The notes under the pieces were generated by a model, which searched no databases, had not been told where the DNA came from, and was given only the letters and a program-made list of their open reading frames with translations. The position numbers and the translations under genes were made by a program. This document shows, piece after piece, positions 33,324-45,583 of a stretch of 64,000 nt of DNA. Origin of the DNA: Talinum fruticosum (lineage: Eukaryota > Streptophyta > Magnoliopsida > Caryophyllales > Talinaceae); contig JAITYX010000007.1 of NCBI GenBank assembly GCA_021018815.1, forward strand, positions 7,007,001 to 7,071,000, in the 5' to 3' direction. How positions within the stretch are numbered: position 1 is the first letter of the stretch; the number at the start of each line of letters is the position of its first letter.

Positions 33324-34340
33324 TCAATAATCATCATCATCATTAGCTACAATGTCGTCATTAATGTCATTATACAATGAAAGATTTTCCTCATCTGCAT
33401 CCCCTTCAAAATTATTATCCTCATTTTCAACATTGGAATCATCTTCATTAGTTTCTTCGTCACTTATGTCCTCAAGTTCATTTTCAACTCCTTTTTGGAC
33501 TCCTTTGAACTCACACAAAGCATGAGGATTATCATTAATATCGTCTTGGAATGTTGTATCATTAAGTGGTGCTTCAATGGTTGATCTTGGTTTTATCTTA
33601 AGCACCGTCCACCATTGATTTGTATCGTTCCTTATACTTGGATAAGAGGTGAAATACACTAACATGGGATGCCAATACAAATGGATCATACCTTGGGTAC
33701 CTCTTTGTATGGTTGACATCCACTAATTTATATTATTCATGTATATTAATACCCCTTATAGAGTCAAATCATTCACATTTGAACAAAATCGCCTTATAAG
33801 AACGAGAATCCCTAACAAACTCTAACTCAATCACCTCTTGAAGAATGCCATAATAATTAATAAGATCTACCCCTTTCACGAGATACCCCATAGTTGATAT
33901 GGTCTTGTTTTGACCATATTTATGGCTGTGAATTTTAATTATTTATGTAGTAGTGGTTAAAAACACATACATCCTTCTTTGAATCAAGTGTCAAACTTTT
34001 AATTACTTCATTATTCTTGTTCAAATGAAAAAACTCCAGCATTAAAATATAAGTTAATGAAAGTCGAATGCATAACTTAACTACCGCAAAATAACATTAA
34101 TATACTAACCTTCTCCCGAAACCATTTTGGAAATTTTTTATCAAACTTACTCCATACTTTATCCTTCTTAACACGTGGATGTAGTGTAATCATTTCATCT
34201 TCAAATTGCCTTAGTTGGGGGAAAGTTCTTATTATTAGTTAGTTATCCTTAAAAGATAATATGTGACAAAATTATTCAAGTTGATGATATACCGTTCATA
34301 ATTTTCTAATATTTCACAATTCTAAAGAACGTATGCATGA
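33324..34340 (-). pseudogene. TNP2-like CACTA transposase, C-terminal part (DUF4216)
   Basis: Read on minus from about 34230: a Phe-Pro-Lys-Trp-Phe-Arg-Glu-Lys block, an AT-rich gap, then (33770-33895) Tyr-Tyr-Gly-Ile-Leu-Gln-Glu-Val-Ile-Glu-Leu, followed by Leu-Phe-Lys-Cys-Glu and a stop where the family has Trp, then Phe-Asp-Ser. A later block (33600-33690) reads Val-Tyr-Phe-x-Ser-Tyr-Pro-Ser with Trp-Trp-Thr-Val-Leu-Lys-Ile-Lys-Pro-Arg. These are the DUF4216 landmarks at the C-terminus of plant CACTA transposases. The open frame 33324-33719 ends in a very acidic tail. The Trp-to-stop change and missing N-terminal catalytic part make it non-functional. Confidence 0.7.
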
Positions 34341-34494
34341 GCTACATTATACTCGTATTGATCAAGGTATCTTATACATCCCTCGCTGGGGGCACACCCG
34401 ACATTAGAGGAGAACACATCTTGAATGTCTTCACCTTGATTGTCGTCTATATCAGGACAAATATTTCGCCCAAGAACTCTTGTTTTGGTATATC

Positions 34495-34496
<2 letters not shown>

Positions 34497-34525
<29 letters not shown>

Positions 34526-34527
34526 TG
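34497..34527. repeat. (GA)n microsatellite
   Basis: About 15 GA units within the second CACTA element; a CT run of similar length lies at 34751-34772. Confidence 0.9.
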
Positions 34528-35398
34528 CCATGAATTTACTCGCTATTTCAATTCAACGAAAAATAGAAGATTTTGTACAGAATTTGGTGCTCGTGGCTGC
34601 CTCTTTGAACTCCACCTCACACACGTTGGACAAAGTAAGATGCCATTGAAATCACAGAGACTCCTGCTCCCTTGAGAATTGCTGAGCAATCAACGAGCGA
34701 AGCCCACCAAATTCAAGCATTAAACATTAGCAACAAATGTCTCACTCAAGTCTCTCTCTCTCTCTCTCTCTATCGACATGCCTAAAGTCACCCCGAAACT
34801 CTCCCTCTCTCTTTCTCTTTCCCTCTTCCTTTTTATGTTTCTCTCTCTAGTGAGAGTGAGTGTCCCCCTCTGTCTCCCAATATCCTGGTTTCTCTCTTTA
34901 GAAGTTGGGAAGATTCATTCAAATGGAAGTTTTGGAGCCAGTGCTAAATACGACATTATTAGCATCGGATTCTTTGGTGGTCTCTAAATTTCGACTCTAA
35001 TAGCAAGTTTTTTTTGTAGTGTAATAGTGGATTATTTTATAGTCATCGCCACTCATGGTTTTATCTAAGTTGAGTTTCTATGTTAAATGCTTGTTTATTT
35101 ACTGTTTGTTGATTTTCATTAATTATTGGTATTGTTTTTGTCATCTTAAATCATTTATGAATGTTTTATTTAACTATCAACTTACACGTGGTATTAGGGT
35201 GGGGTATAATTCATAATTGTTGGGCTTTGTCCCAATTCCATTATGTAAAACATTATCTTTCCTTTTTGTGAAAGATTTCATCTAGGACTCGTAAGTAGTT
35301 AATTGTGACTAGAAGACGTTTTTGGGTTTTTCATAGGTTTCCTATATATACTAGGTCGTTTTACTTAATTAGATAAGAAACATGGCATAACTAATATG

Positions 35399-36577
35399 TC
35401 TAAATTTCCAAAGGGTCAGATATACCATATAGGGGAGTGAATATGGTATTTTAAAATTTTAAAACATCTAACTTTGTTAAGTGGTTAGATATGAAATAAA
35501 ACAAACAAACGGAAATGTAAAGTAGACAAGACAAGTTTGTTTGTGTATGATCTCGACCCGGATCCAAATATCTGGGTTGGTGATCACCTAAGGTTTCCTA
35601 TCTTAAGATTATCCCTACTTCTCTTATTCGTCCGATTGTCAATGAGCCCTTTACTTAACCCACTGACCGACCTTTCGTGTACACTTACTCTAGAGTCCCT
35701 TCGATCACACTTATCTCAATTGCTATAACTCACAAAGTAGTCTTCTCCAAGACTCTTTGCTACAACTCACTCATAAAGTAATCTTCCCCAAAATTCTTTA
35801 CTACAACTCACAAAGTAATCTTCTCTAAGACGCTTTGCTACAACAACTCAAAGTATCTTCCCTAATACTCTTTGCTAAAAGAAAGAATATGATTGAGATT
35901 ACAAGAGATGAGTATGATAAGATTGAAGGTGTACACTCTTGCTCGTATTCTTCTAGTCTTGATCTTTATCTTTTATAACTTTATCTTCATATCCAAGACC
36001 GTTGTGATTGAAAGAATTTACCGTTGTGATTTGATTCTCTTTGTCCGATTGGGTAACTCAATCTTCATAAAATCTGATTGCTATTCGAAAGTGTTGAATC
36101 TTGCCAATTTTATCTTCCTTGTGAAATTCTCGTTCATCACTTATGTTTTGGCAACCTTGACATGCTTCAATCAATGCTTAATCACAATGGTTGCCACTTC
36201 TTCTTCTTCTTGCAATCATAAATAACGTGATCTCGACTGTATACTTTCCAAAGATAGCTCAATAATATATGGGAAAAGATTATTATTTTCCAGAATAAAA
36301 TCACGCTAGCATAATATCATAATATCTCCATAATTATTGAATCCAGAATTTGCTAAGATCTCTCCACAAAAGATATGGATAATTATTAGCGCCAAATAAG
36401 GAAACAAATCTAAGTATAAAATAGAATAATATTATTTCAAGGGGAATAAAATCAGTAGATTTTTTAGTGTAAACTGAATATTTGCCTTGAGATCAAAATT
36501 CATTACACCAAAAGATAGGTCGGAACGAATAGCTAAGCATGTACGTCCGATTGGTCAAATAAAATGTCTAACTAACA
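35399..36577 (-). repeat. 3' LTR of nested copia element
   Basis: 1179 bp, ending actaaca at 36577. It is followed (plus coordinates) by atctccccttt, the complement of the polypurine tract that primes plus-strand DNA. It pairs with 52586-54471 at roughly one difference in seven by eye. Tandem variants of acaactcacaaagtaatctt occur at 35725-35880. Confidence 0.85.
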
Positions 36578-37400
36578 ATCTCCCCTTTCGACGAAAGACA
36601 TAATTTCAATATTAATTCTAGATTTCAGAAATAACTCCCTCTAAGCATGATACTAATCTCCCTCTTAACATAATATTAGTAATAAAGTGTGATCAAGGGA
36701 ATTTAGATTTAACGTATTTTTAGTAATTGTCCGAGTCGGATACCAAACCGACGTATGATTCTAACTCTCCCTAAACATGATACTAGTAAGCATGTAAACA
36801 TAATGTGAGCTTCCATAATATCAGAACATCACATATTCACACTCGACTTAAAGCAATTTAGAAGCTTAATAATGCTATGAAGTTAGATAAGTATTACCAT
36901 TTGAAAACATGGTCGGAGCGTGATAAGCATTTAAGCATGGAGTCAGATTCCACAATTTTAGAACATGGTAATCAAGAGGATTCATACTAAGGACAAATTC
37001 AACAAATTAAGCGGGTCGATTCCAATTTGACTCTCTAAAATAATTATCCTACAGCGTCCGATCATAAAAATAGAGACATAGAAATTGTACCAACCAACAT
37101 AATACAACCCAAAGTGTATCTTCTTCCCCTTGCCTTTAGGCAAAAATAGAGCAACGTAAAATGTAGGCCAAATCATTTTTGTACAAACTAGAGTTTAAAA
37201 ACGAAATTGTTCAATGTTTAAGAATGCGAAGGAGAGGGATTAATAGATTCATCTTGAGGGGCAGGTTGAGAGCTTGATTCTTCATTCTTGTCCTCCTTAA
37301 TTAGCACTTGGTCAACTTCCCCATGAATGAAGATTTTGAGAGAAAAGGAGAAAGAGAAGTAATGAAGAGAGGATGGGAGATAAAGAAGAGGAAATTTTGT
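36578..37400 (-). other. Copia polypurine tract and 3' non-coding region
   Basis: The tract gaaaggggagat lies immediately upstream of the 3' LTR on the minus strand. The rest shows no recognisable domain; an open minus-strand frame at 37218-37502 is low-complexity (Phe/Ser/Leu). Confidence 0.6.
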
Positions 37401-37649
37401 AAACCCTAAGAGAGAGAGAAGAAGTCCGATACTTAGATCAAAATAGGATCCTAAAAAAAAGAAAGAGAAGGAGAAAGAGAGAGAAAAAAATTTGAAATTC
37501 AAAATTTAAAATCCAAAAAGATTTCAAATCTTGCAAATCTTTCGAAAAATGGTAAATTTCCATTAATTTGATATTCACTTTCCCAAAGTGGCCCAATTTA
37601 AGGTTGCCTAATTTAACCAAGTGTTCCGTTGGAATATAGATTCCAGATA

Positions 37650-38160
37650 CACTATTAAGGGTCGACCGACTTATATGTGGAGTCGGATGTCTTTGTTCTC
37701 CTGAAATACTCAGTAAGAGTATTAGAAATGGTCGAGATATTGCATGATTTTGCCCTTTTTCCTCATGATCCCTAATGAAGTGGTATCCGACCGCAATATG
37801 CTTGGTTTTAGAGTGTTGCAACGGATTTTTGGTAATACTTATGGCACTCGATTGTCATTTAATTGGCACCTTTGTGTAATCTATACCAAGATCTCTCATT
37901 TTTTGTATGATCCATAAGATTTGAGCACAACATGCACCGGAGACAATGTATTCCGCCTCAACCATGGACAATGCAACCGAAGTATTTTTTTAGTGCCACG
38001 AGATTAGAGATTGACCAAGGAATTGGCATGCACCAGATGTGCTCTTTCTATCCACTTTGTATCCAGCATAATCTGCATCGGTATATCCGGTCGGATCAAA
38101 ATATGACTCTTTGGGGGTACCATAATCCGAGAGTCGAGTACTAGCTAAGTATCTTGTTTG
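37650..38160 (-). pseudogene. Copia RNase H remnant
   Basis: Minus-strand frames encode, in order, the Asp-x-Lys/Ser-Thr-Ser-Gly region (degraded), an Ala-Glu-Ala-Glu-Tyr-like block around 37950, and Leu-Gln-His-Ser-Lys-Thr-Lys-His-Ile-Ala-Val followed by Tyr-His-Phe-Ile-Arg-Asp-His near 37760-37821. This last block is the highly conserved C-terminal RNase H signature of copia elements. Several stops and frame changes are present. Confidence 0.75.
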
Positions 38161-40740
38161 TATATCTAAGTTTATATCTTACAGTAAGTTATCTCTTGGA
38201 TGGTGAGGTTTCAATCTGAGTCCTCTTCCAGATTCTTGATGGACATCAAGATTTGGATTTAGATTGAAATCTTAATTTGGTGGCTTAGATACGAAGTCTG
38301 TTCTTAAGTCGATTAGGATCCGAGTTCATTTGATTTGCAGTTTCTGTGTTTGACCTTGTGTTTGTCTATGTGTCCGACTAGATTTTGTATGGTTAGAGCT
38401 GGGAATTTGAGGAATTTCTTCATCTTCTTCTTTGTCTCTACTTAGTCTCATATTTTTTTCTCGGGTCGGACAACATTGAATTTTTTCAGTGTCTAATGCT
38501 ACCGTATTAACTTAATAATTTTGTCGGATCTAAGAGAAGGCTCCCCCTCAATTCATGCCATAACTAATTTATAGCAATGTATCCACATGGATAATAAAGA
38601 ACATCCAAACGAAATTGCATACAACATAAGGGATTACACATAAGCATATAATAGACATATCATTCGAATGAAATCAATAAATCAATACAAAATATTATAC
38701 AAAGGAAAACATGGAATAATATCAACCAACGAGAGATGACATATGGAATATGAGATGACACTTATGCACTGCATAAGAGTGATAATGGAAAGAGGAATAT
38801 CTATGGCATGCAAAAATATAATATGAGATGACTACTTATAAGAATCTGTCATCTATCATGCGTATGACCATAAGATTAAAGTAAACATTGAATGTCACTC
38901 CCTAAAAGCAATTCAAGTATATAAATATATGGCAAGTTGATTAATCACTTGAATCTAAGAGAAGAAAACATGTAAGAGTAATAATGATCTATGACAACAA
39001 ATCACTACTATACTTTCGACTTCTTTCTCTCGAGTCCCGGCTATTAATTGTCCGACTTTAGACATTTCGTGGTATATTTTGACTGAGTATGATTTTCTTC
39101 AAGAATACTTTAGAACATGCTTTCCTCAAGCATGTTGATGTCACAATTCCAGTTTGTCTCAAGATCTTTGATAAAATGTCGTTTCAACCATCAATTCATA
39201 ACCTTGACATTGGAACTTAAATCTAAGTCCCTTAATTTTATAATCGAATCAGATTTTTCTGCAACTACTCAATGAGTTTATCGGTACTAAGAGAGGGTTT
39301 TTCCTTCAATTCATAAATCAAGGATGATAAGTTACATGAATAGTTTAATACAAGAGTATGAATTTTAAAGCCACATAGCTACATATAATTAAAGAAGTTC
39401 AATAACTTAGTTGACATGATAAAACTAAATTATGAAGTTTCATATATGAATGAGATTGTAGCTTTAACATATAAGACGAGAAATCTCTTGTATGGATAGT
39501 CAAAAATTGCGTAGGAAAATCATAGAGATCTCATATCACATGAAACAATATCTCCAACTCAAAAAACATTAAATCATGAAAGTTCAAGGAAATAGTATAG
39601 CCAAAATAGAAACTTTAAGGTTCAAAAATCAAATAAATAAGTACTCTAAGAAACAAATACAGCAACTAGAAAATGTTACATTACTCCTCTAAACAAGATA
39701 CCCAAAACATTGAATAGTAGTAGAGGGTCGACGAGCAAATCATAAGGGCAGGTCGGATAAGCAAGTAAGTAAATAAGAGTCCATAATATGGCCAGATACC
39801 AATCTAAAAAGCACAAAGTATTCTAAAAATTTAGCATGCTACTACAAGCAATATCAAGATTCACATTCATCTAACATAAACGTATAATTTTTGTTACCCT
39901 TTTGGAAGAATTGTAAGCTTATTTTCTATTATAATCTCAACCAACTTTTTTTTTCATTGCACATTGAGTTTCGACCATACAATTCAGTGCCCTTGAAATC
40001 CGATCGTAGAGGTATGTCATGAAATCCAAGGTCGATTTATAAGTACTCGTGCTTGAAGGTACTTTATTCCTCACGTGTACTTCCTTGGTCATCCAAACAA
40101 TCAATTTCTTATGTCTTTTCTGGTTGGATATCAAGCTTCCTTTAAAAACACAATCAAACCCTTCTCAAAGCACTTTTAACTTAGATTTTAGGTCCTTGGA
40201 TGTTAATGACTTGATTATGTGGTCTTGTTCTTTTTGGTACCAAAATTTGTATAATTCTAGGAATGGGGGATCTATGAATAAAATTTCCATGAATTTTACT
40301 ATGACCAAAATCACTTTGAGTCTTGAAACGGCAAAGTAACTTTTTCTCTTTTCAAGGTTAGAGTGACTTTGATGTTCTTTTGTGCATCTCCCTTTTGGAA
40401 AAAGTTTCTATAGCAGATTTCTAACTCTTCGAGTCAAAGCTAAGACCTTGTTTTCCAAAAGAGATACATTGAGATCCAAGTATCGTGTCAATATTTTCTT
40501 GTCCTTTTGTAAGTTTTAAAAGAGACTTATGAGAGTCTTCAAACTTGTTTTGCAAAACTAATTTTTCAAATTCAAGATCCTTTGAAGAAAGGTCTCTAAC
40601 TTTAGTATGAAGATTTTCACAAGAATTTTTTAAACTTAGGTTTTCTTTTGTAAAGATTTAAGATTCTTTTTAAGAGACTTAATCTCACATGTATAATGAT
40701 CTTCTATCCTCAAAGGACATTTGGCCAAGTAATCTTTAGA
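38161..40740 (-). other. Degenerate internal region of copia element
   Basis: Where integrase and reverse transcriptase should be, only scattered fragments are seen. 38200-38480 resembles the hydrophilic integrase-RT hinge, and 39937-40134 (minus) is an open Lys/Ser-rich frame probably belonging to the gag C-terminal region. No catalytic motif was found. Confidence 0.45.
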
Positions 40741-40745
40741 AAAAG

Positions 40746-40919
40746 TCAGAATGTAAGCAAGTACCTTATCATTGTCACTTGCTTCATTGTTTGAGTTTGG
40801 GTAAAAGTCGAGTCCGAGTCGGACTTTGAGTTAGATTTTATGATTTCTTGATCTACCCCTCCATTTTCCATAAGACACATATTTTTCATGTCTTCTAGTT
40901 CACTTTCACTTCTACTTGA
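40746..40919 (-). pseudogene. Copia gag, distal part (after the gypsy insertion)
   Basis: A Ser/Glu/Asp-rich stretch leads to Asn-Met-Cys-Leu-Met-Glu-Asn, the (Cys-Leu-Met-Ala) region that follows the zinc knuckle in SIRE-type gags. It is the direct continuation of the gag part at 51949 once the gypsy element and one copy of ATCAC are removed. Confidence 0.7.
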
Positions 40920-40924
40920 ATCAC

Positions 40925-43532
40925 CGTAACGCCCCCAAATCACCATTACTTAATAATCCCTTAATTAGAGAATGTTCGGTATGGTCACAGCGGAAGTTGA
41001 GGATTGAAGGCGTTATCGCCGTCCTAAGAATAGGACCAGGCAAAGTAAATAAAATAAAATAGCACTTACATTTGTAAATGTAACATGTTAGTTGGGTTCG
41101 GATAACGATAAGTATTTGCAGCCCAAGTAATTAAGCTACATATCATGTTTAAATAAGACCCAAAATATAAATTAGTGGATTGCTTGCATATACTCTAATA
41201 CAGTCTCACCTACTTGCTTATCATGAGAATTTACGCAAAATCTAATGACTTCCCAATCGACTCCGAGCCACGATTGAGGTGAAATCACCGTGAGCGTCTA
41301 GACAACTTCGTAACCATAAATACAACTTGTCCAGTTATGTTTTGCCTTCGTCGGACTTGGTAGAAAGTTGATTGTCACCGATGTCTTCCCTAAAACAAAA
41401 ACAATAAAATATTTCGAAAAATGAGTCGAAACTCGGCACGAACATTCCCGCACTCGTAAAAACTACTTTGAAAACATTTTAATTGAGCGCGCGTATTTCA
41501 ATTCATTTTAGTTTGAAATCGGGGGAGAGAATATGAGTAAAACTTGATTGCCGGTTATTATCCGAAAGTGGAACCCCTTGATAATTGATACGATCTTAGT
41601 AAGGTGCACACCCCGGGCCGACCGAGAACTCGAGTTGACGCTGCGCGGGTGAAATTGGAGGGCATAAGCCCCGATAATTGATAATTGGGCGGGGACCACT
41701 TAATTAGGTGGCAAAACTTGACTTGCAAATGATTCATTATTAGTTATTTATGTAAGAAATGTTGAGATTTTATGAAATATGTGAATTTTCGCAGGGCACG
41801 AGGCAATGCACGTACTCGAATTGAGAATATTTGTTTCTCCCCTTTTATAAAAATTCAAGTTACCATCTAATCGGCAGCTGAAGTGGCCTCAATTCTATTT
41901 CAAATAGATTTTTGTTGTTAATAATGTTTCTCTTGAGTTTCAATAATTGAATTTGTATAAGCGTTGACAACTTATTTCATTTTCTATATTTATTACGTAA
42001 TCGGTTAAACTACGTTTTCTTACATAACTTTATTGTATTAATTCCGTTTCAAATATTGAACCCAATGCATACTAAATAAAAAAGTTGGTTCGGTTAATTG
42101 GATAATCACCGATTTTGAGGTAATTCAATTTGTTAGTTGACTTGGATTGAAAATGATATATATATGTACATACATAAACAATCACTTATTCCTGATTTAT
42201 TTCTTACTTCGCCTTCATTGCATTCAAAATCCATAGTTAAGTAATTAATTAACCCATCAAATGCCTTCCCTATGAAGGTTCCATAATCTACCGAATTGCT
42301 CAAAACTCTACATACACCATTTTAAGGTCATAAGCATTATTCTCTCAACAAAATTCACATTCACAACCACAATTAGGTATGCTTAATGCTCAATTATTTT
42401 CCATGCCTCTACACCTTACTCAATATCTAATTTCAATTTCCACATACGCATTCGCTTTCATTTTCTCAATACAACCATTTCCAAAATATAACAAATCCAT
42501 CAATTTACTCAATTCTATAATAAGACATCCCCAATCTCATTCACTAATTTATAATTTCCCCAAAAGGAATCTCATTCATTTACATTCATACACAATCAAT
42601 CCACCAACATATCAAACCTCAACCATTCACACCAATTTAAAATTTTCCCAATTCAATCTTTAAATTCACATCTTAAACATCTTTCTAAATCATATAATTG
42701 AATTTACAACTACAATCAATAGATGGATAATTAAGGAAGATGAATTAGGGTTTAAGGTTTTACCTTCAAACCCAAGAGTGGAAGCCGATGAGAATGAGCG
42801 ATGGTGGTGAACAGCGAGCTCCGGCGCCTACTCGGGACGCACCGGCGTCGACTCCCTACGACCGAGCCACGGCTGGTGGCTGGCCGAAGAGTGGGCCGCG
42901 GCAGGGGACAAACAGCGCCCGCGGAGGAGAGAGGAGAGCGAGAGCGCGAGTGAGGGAGAGAGCGAGACAGAGAGGAGGGACAGATGGCCGGTGCCGGTCT
43001 CCCGACCGGCATGGTCGTGCAGATGGCCGGAGAAGGCAGCGGCAGCGAGGGGGAGGAGAAGCAGGGGAGCACGGAGAGGCGAGACAGGGGAAGCAAGTGA
43101 GGAAATTGGGACTAAACTTGCCCGACTGTTTTATTTTCATCTTTAACAACTCCCCTTTTTTTTTTTTTTAATAAAAATTTCCAGAGAAATCCATTCTCAT
43201 TCAAAAAATCTGATTTGTTTATTTTATTATTTTTATTTTATTTTTATTTATTTATTTATTTATTTATTTATTATTATTATTATTATTATTTTCTTATTGT
43301 TACTTTTTTCTTTTTTTTAAATTTTATTTTAATAATGATGTTTACAAATTATAACCTTATTATGAGATTTTTAGTAGGGTCACTTCGTCGCCTTAGGTGC
43401 ATAACACATATATAAAAATAATGTAAATATAAATATAAAATATCGAATTGAAGTGCACGCGCTCAATCATATAAATCTTGTAATTAATGAATTAATAAAA
43501 TAAATAATGTGATCTAGGGTCGGGTTGTTACA
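40925..43532 (-). repeat. 3' LTR of nested gypsy chromovirus
   Basis: 2608 bp, nearly the same length as its 2596-bp partner, with about 3% differences over the first 200 bp by eye. It contains a GC-rich island (42785-43100) in otherwise AT-rich DNA and a (TTTA)n/(TTAT)n tract at 43225-43290. Confidence 0.9.
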
Positions 43533-43614
43533 GTCTTCCCCCTTAAAATAAGTTTCATCCTCGAAACTTGAGCATCCGACAATAAGGTTTGCAGACTTAC
43601 CTTAAAATAAGTGA

Positions 43615-44010
43615 GGGTATTTATTTCTCATATCTTCCTCGGTTTTCCATGCGCCTTCCGAGGATGTATGGTTAGTCCACAATACTTTCACCAAAGGAAT
43701 GCTTTTATTATGGGGTTCCTTGACTCTATAATTCAATATTTGCACTGGTTGCTCTCATATATCAAGTTTTCGGCAGTTTCAAGAGGTTCTGTCACAACAT
43801 TATGGCTTGGATCGGGCACATACTTTCTAAGCCGTGAAACATGAAAGATGTTATTCTCATGTTCGAGTTCAAATGACATAAATACATATAGGATACTATG
43901 TTGAACTCCTTTATAATCTCGTATGGCTCAATATACCTAGGACTTGATTTTTCCTCATCTTTGAATCTTTGACCCCCTTTCGGTGGAGACACTTTCAAAA
44001 ACACTTTTAT
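43615..44010 (-). pseudogene. Gypsy integrase C-terminus and chromodomain
   Basis: The frame at 43792-44004 has Val-Phe-Leu-Lys-Val-Ser-Pro-Pro-Lys-Gly, then Ser-Pro-Arg-Tyr-Ile-x-Pro-Tyr-Glu-Ile, the GPY/F-type module of chromovirus integrases. Downstream (43620-43790, interrupted by stops) comes a Tyr-Glu-(x)n-Ile-x-Glu-Ser-Arg region ending in a Lys-x-Tyr-Glu-Lys helix, matching the chromodomain that steers these elements to heterochromatin. Confidence 0.65.
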
Positions 44011-44149
44011 CTATATAACTCGTTTGTTGCTTTAAGTTTACTTGATGTGGTCTTAAATCTTGCTAACCTTTTCAGTTGTTCCTTAGGTCAACTCGGACCT
44101 ATAGTCAATGTTTCATTGAACTCACTCCAACACAATGAGGTTCTACATT

Positions 44150-45300
44150 TCCTTCAATATAGTGCTTCAAATGGGGTGATTTTAACGATGACTTGATAAT
44201 TGTATTATAGGAGAAGTCCACCAAAGATAAATCAGTTTCCCATTTTCCTTAAAGTCGAATATACACGCTCTTAGTATATCTTCTCATATTTAATTAATTC
44301 TTTCAGTGTTCCCCATTGTTCCTGGATGGTATGAACTATTAACACCGAGTTTAGTCACAAAAGGTCGCTATAGAGCTTACCAAAACGCATTTGAAACCTG
44401 TTATCGCTATCGGATATAATGTTCTTAGGTATTCCCATGTAACCTAACGACTTCTTTGATGTATAAGTGTGTCGGTTTCTCTACATTCTATGTGTCATGT
44501 GTTGGTACAAAATCCGTAGATTTCATAAGTTGATCAACAATCGCTCAAACATTTTTCGTTAAAGCAATAATAGGTAATCTTATGGCAACGTTCTTTGAAA
44601 TTGAATCTCCTCTCCATGTAGGGATCTCCAAAGGTCTCAATTCACCAACGAACATTGATATCTCTTTTCATATTATACTCTCCAACGTTCGGTCTTAACC
44701 ATTTGATAAATAGAACACTTATCTACATATTCTGTAATATCCTCTTCATATTATTCCACCAAAAGCATTGTTTCAAGTCTTTATACAACTTGTTCCTCCT
44801 AGATGTACCAAATATCGTGTATTATGTGCTTCCTTAAGAATTTCCCTTTTCAATTCCTCTTTCTTTAGTACACAAAATTGATTCTGAAACCTTAAGGTTC
44901 CATCCTAGTGTATTCCTTGAACCCGGGAGATTTTTCCTTTTAATATTTTTCTTAATCCTTTCCATCCCGACTTCATCGTTTTGGCCTAACTAAATACCCT
45001 TCATTATTATATATTATACCTCTATCGCAGCTAAGAACCCATTCATTTGTCCATGCGAGACTCGACTCAATACTTATATTGTGGAGATCTCATATAACCA
45101 CGAGCTAGGTTGTCATTATTACATTCAAACTGTGTTTTGTCTCCGTACTCCACGCATTTGCCACTATATTTACTTTCACCAAGTGATATTATATTTGTAA
45201 GTCATAATTCTAAAGTAATTTCACTAGCAGACATTGCCTCAGATTGATCTTCTTTTGGGTAAAAATGCACTTCAAGCTCGATGGTCAATATAAATCTTAC
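44150..45300 (-). pseudogene. Gypsy integrase core remnant
   Basis: Minus-strand fragments show Leu-Glu-Ile-Pro-Thr-Trp, an Ile-Val-Asp-Gln-Leu-x-Lys-Ser-Thr-x-Phe-Val-Pro block (first catalytic Asp region) near 44500-44560, and Ala-Phe-Trp-x-Ala-Leu with Tyr-His-Pro near 44310-44400. Stops interrupt it repeatedly. Confidence 0.65.
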
Positions 45301-45583
45301 ATGTTACCCCATACAAGTAATGTCTCCAAATATTTAAAGCAAAGTAGCAGGAGCCTACTCCAGCTCATGAGTAGGATAAGTCTTTTCACACGATTTCGAG
45401 TTGCTGCGATGCATAAGCTATGACCTTGTCGTCCTGTATTAATACGCATCCTAACCCGTTTTTAAACGGCTCACTATAGATGGTATACTTTTTATCTTTC
45501 ATAAGTAAGGTAAGAATTTGAGTTGTGGATAACCTTTTCTTCAACCTTTAGAGTGTCTCTTCACATTTATCCGACCATTTAAA

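Larger units (their letters stand above)
29440..35021. mobile_element. Second CACTA element, degraded, left end uncertain
   Basis: The right end is clear: ttttttttgtagtg at 35008-35021, i.e. a cactacaaaaaaaa terminus, preceded by agcatcggatt-type words. The left side carries a dense array of the same gcgtcggatttt/atccgacgctaaa words (29460-29960). The left terminus near 29440 is decayed, and no matching 3-bp duplication for the TAA at 35022 was found. Inside are minus-strand remnants of TNP2-like transposase and a second CACTA reading frame, plus a GC-rich insertion. Confidence 0.65.

Noticed and set aside
25813..35021. A single large CACTA element spanning both CACTA regions
   Set aside because: The end at 29364 pairs with 25813 by terminal sequence and TTA duplication, and subterminal words differ on either side of 29370.
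35022..35024. TAA as target-site duplication of the second CACTA element
   Set aside because: No matching TAA plus CACTA terminus could be found at the left side; the left end is decayed, so the duplication is not claimed.
42752..43171. Overlapping Arg/Pro-rich frames on both strands (also 51115-51609)
   Set aside because: They fall in the GC-rich island of the gypsy LTRs; composition explains them and the second LTR breaks the frames differently.
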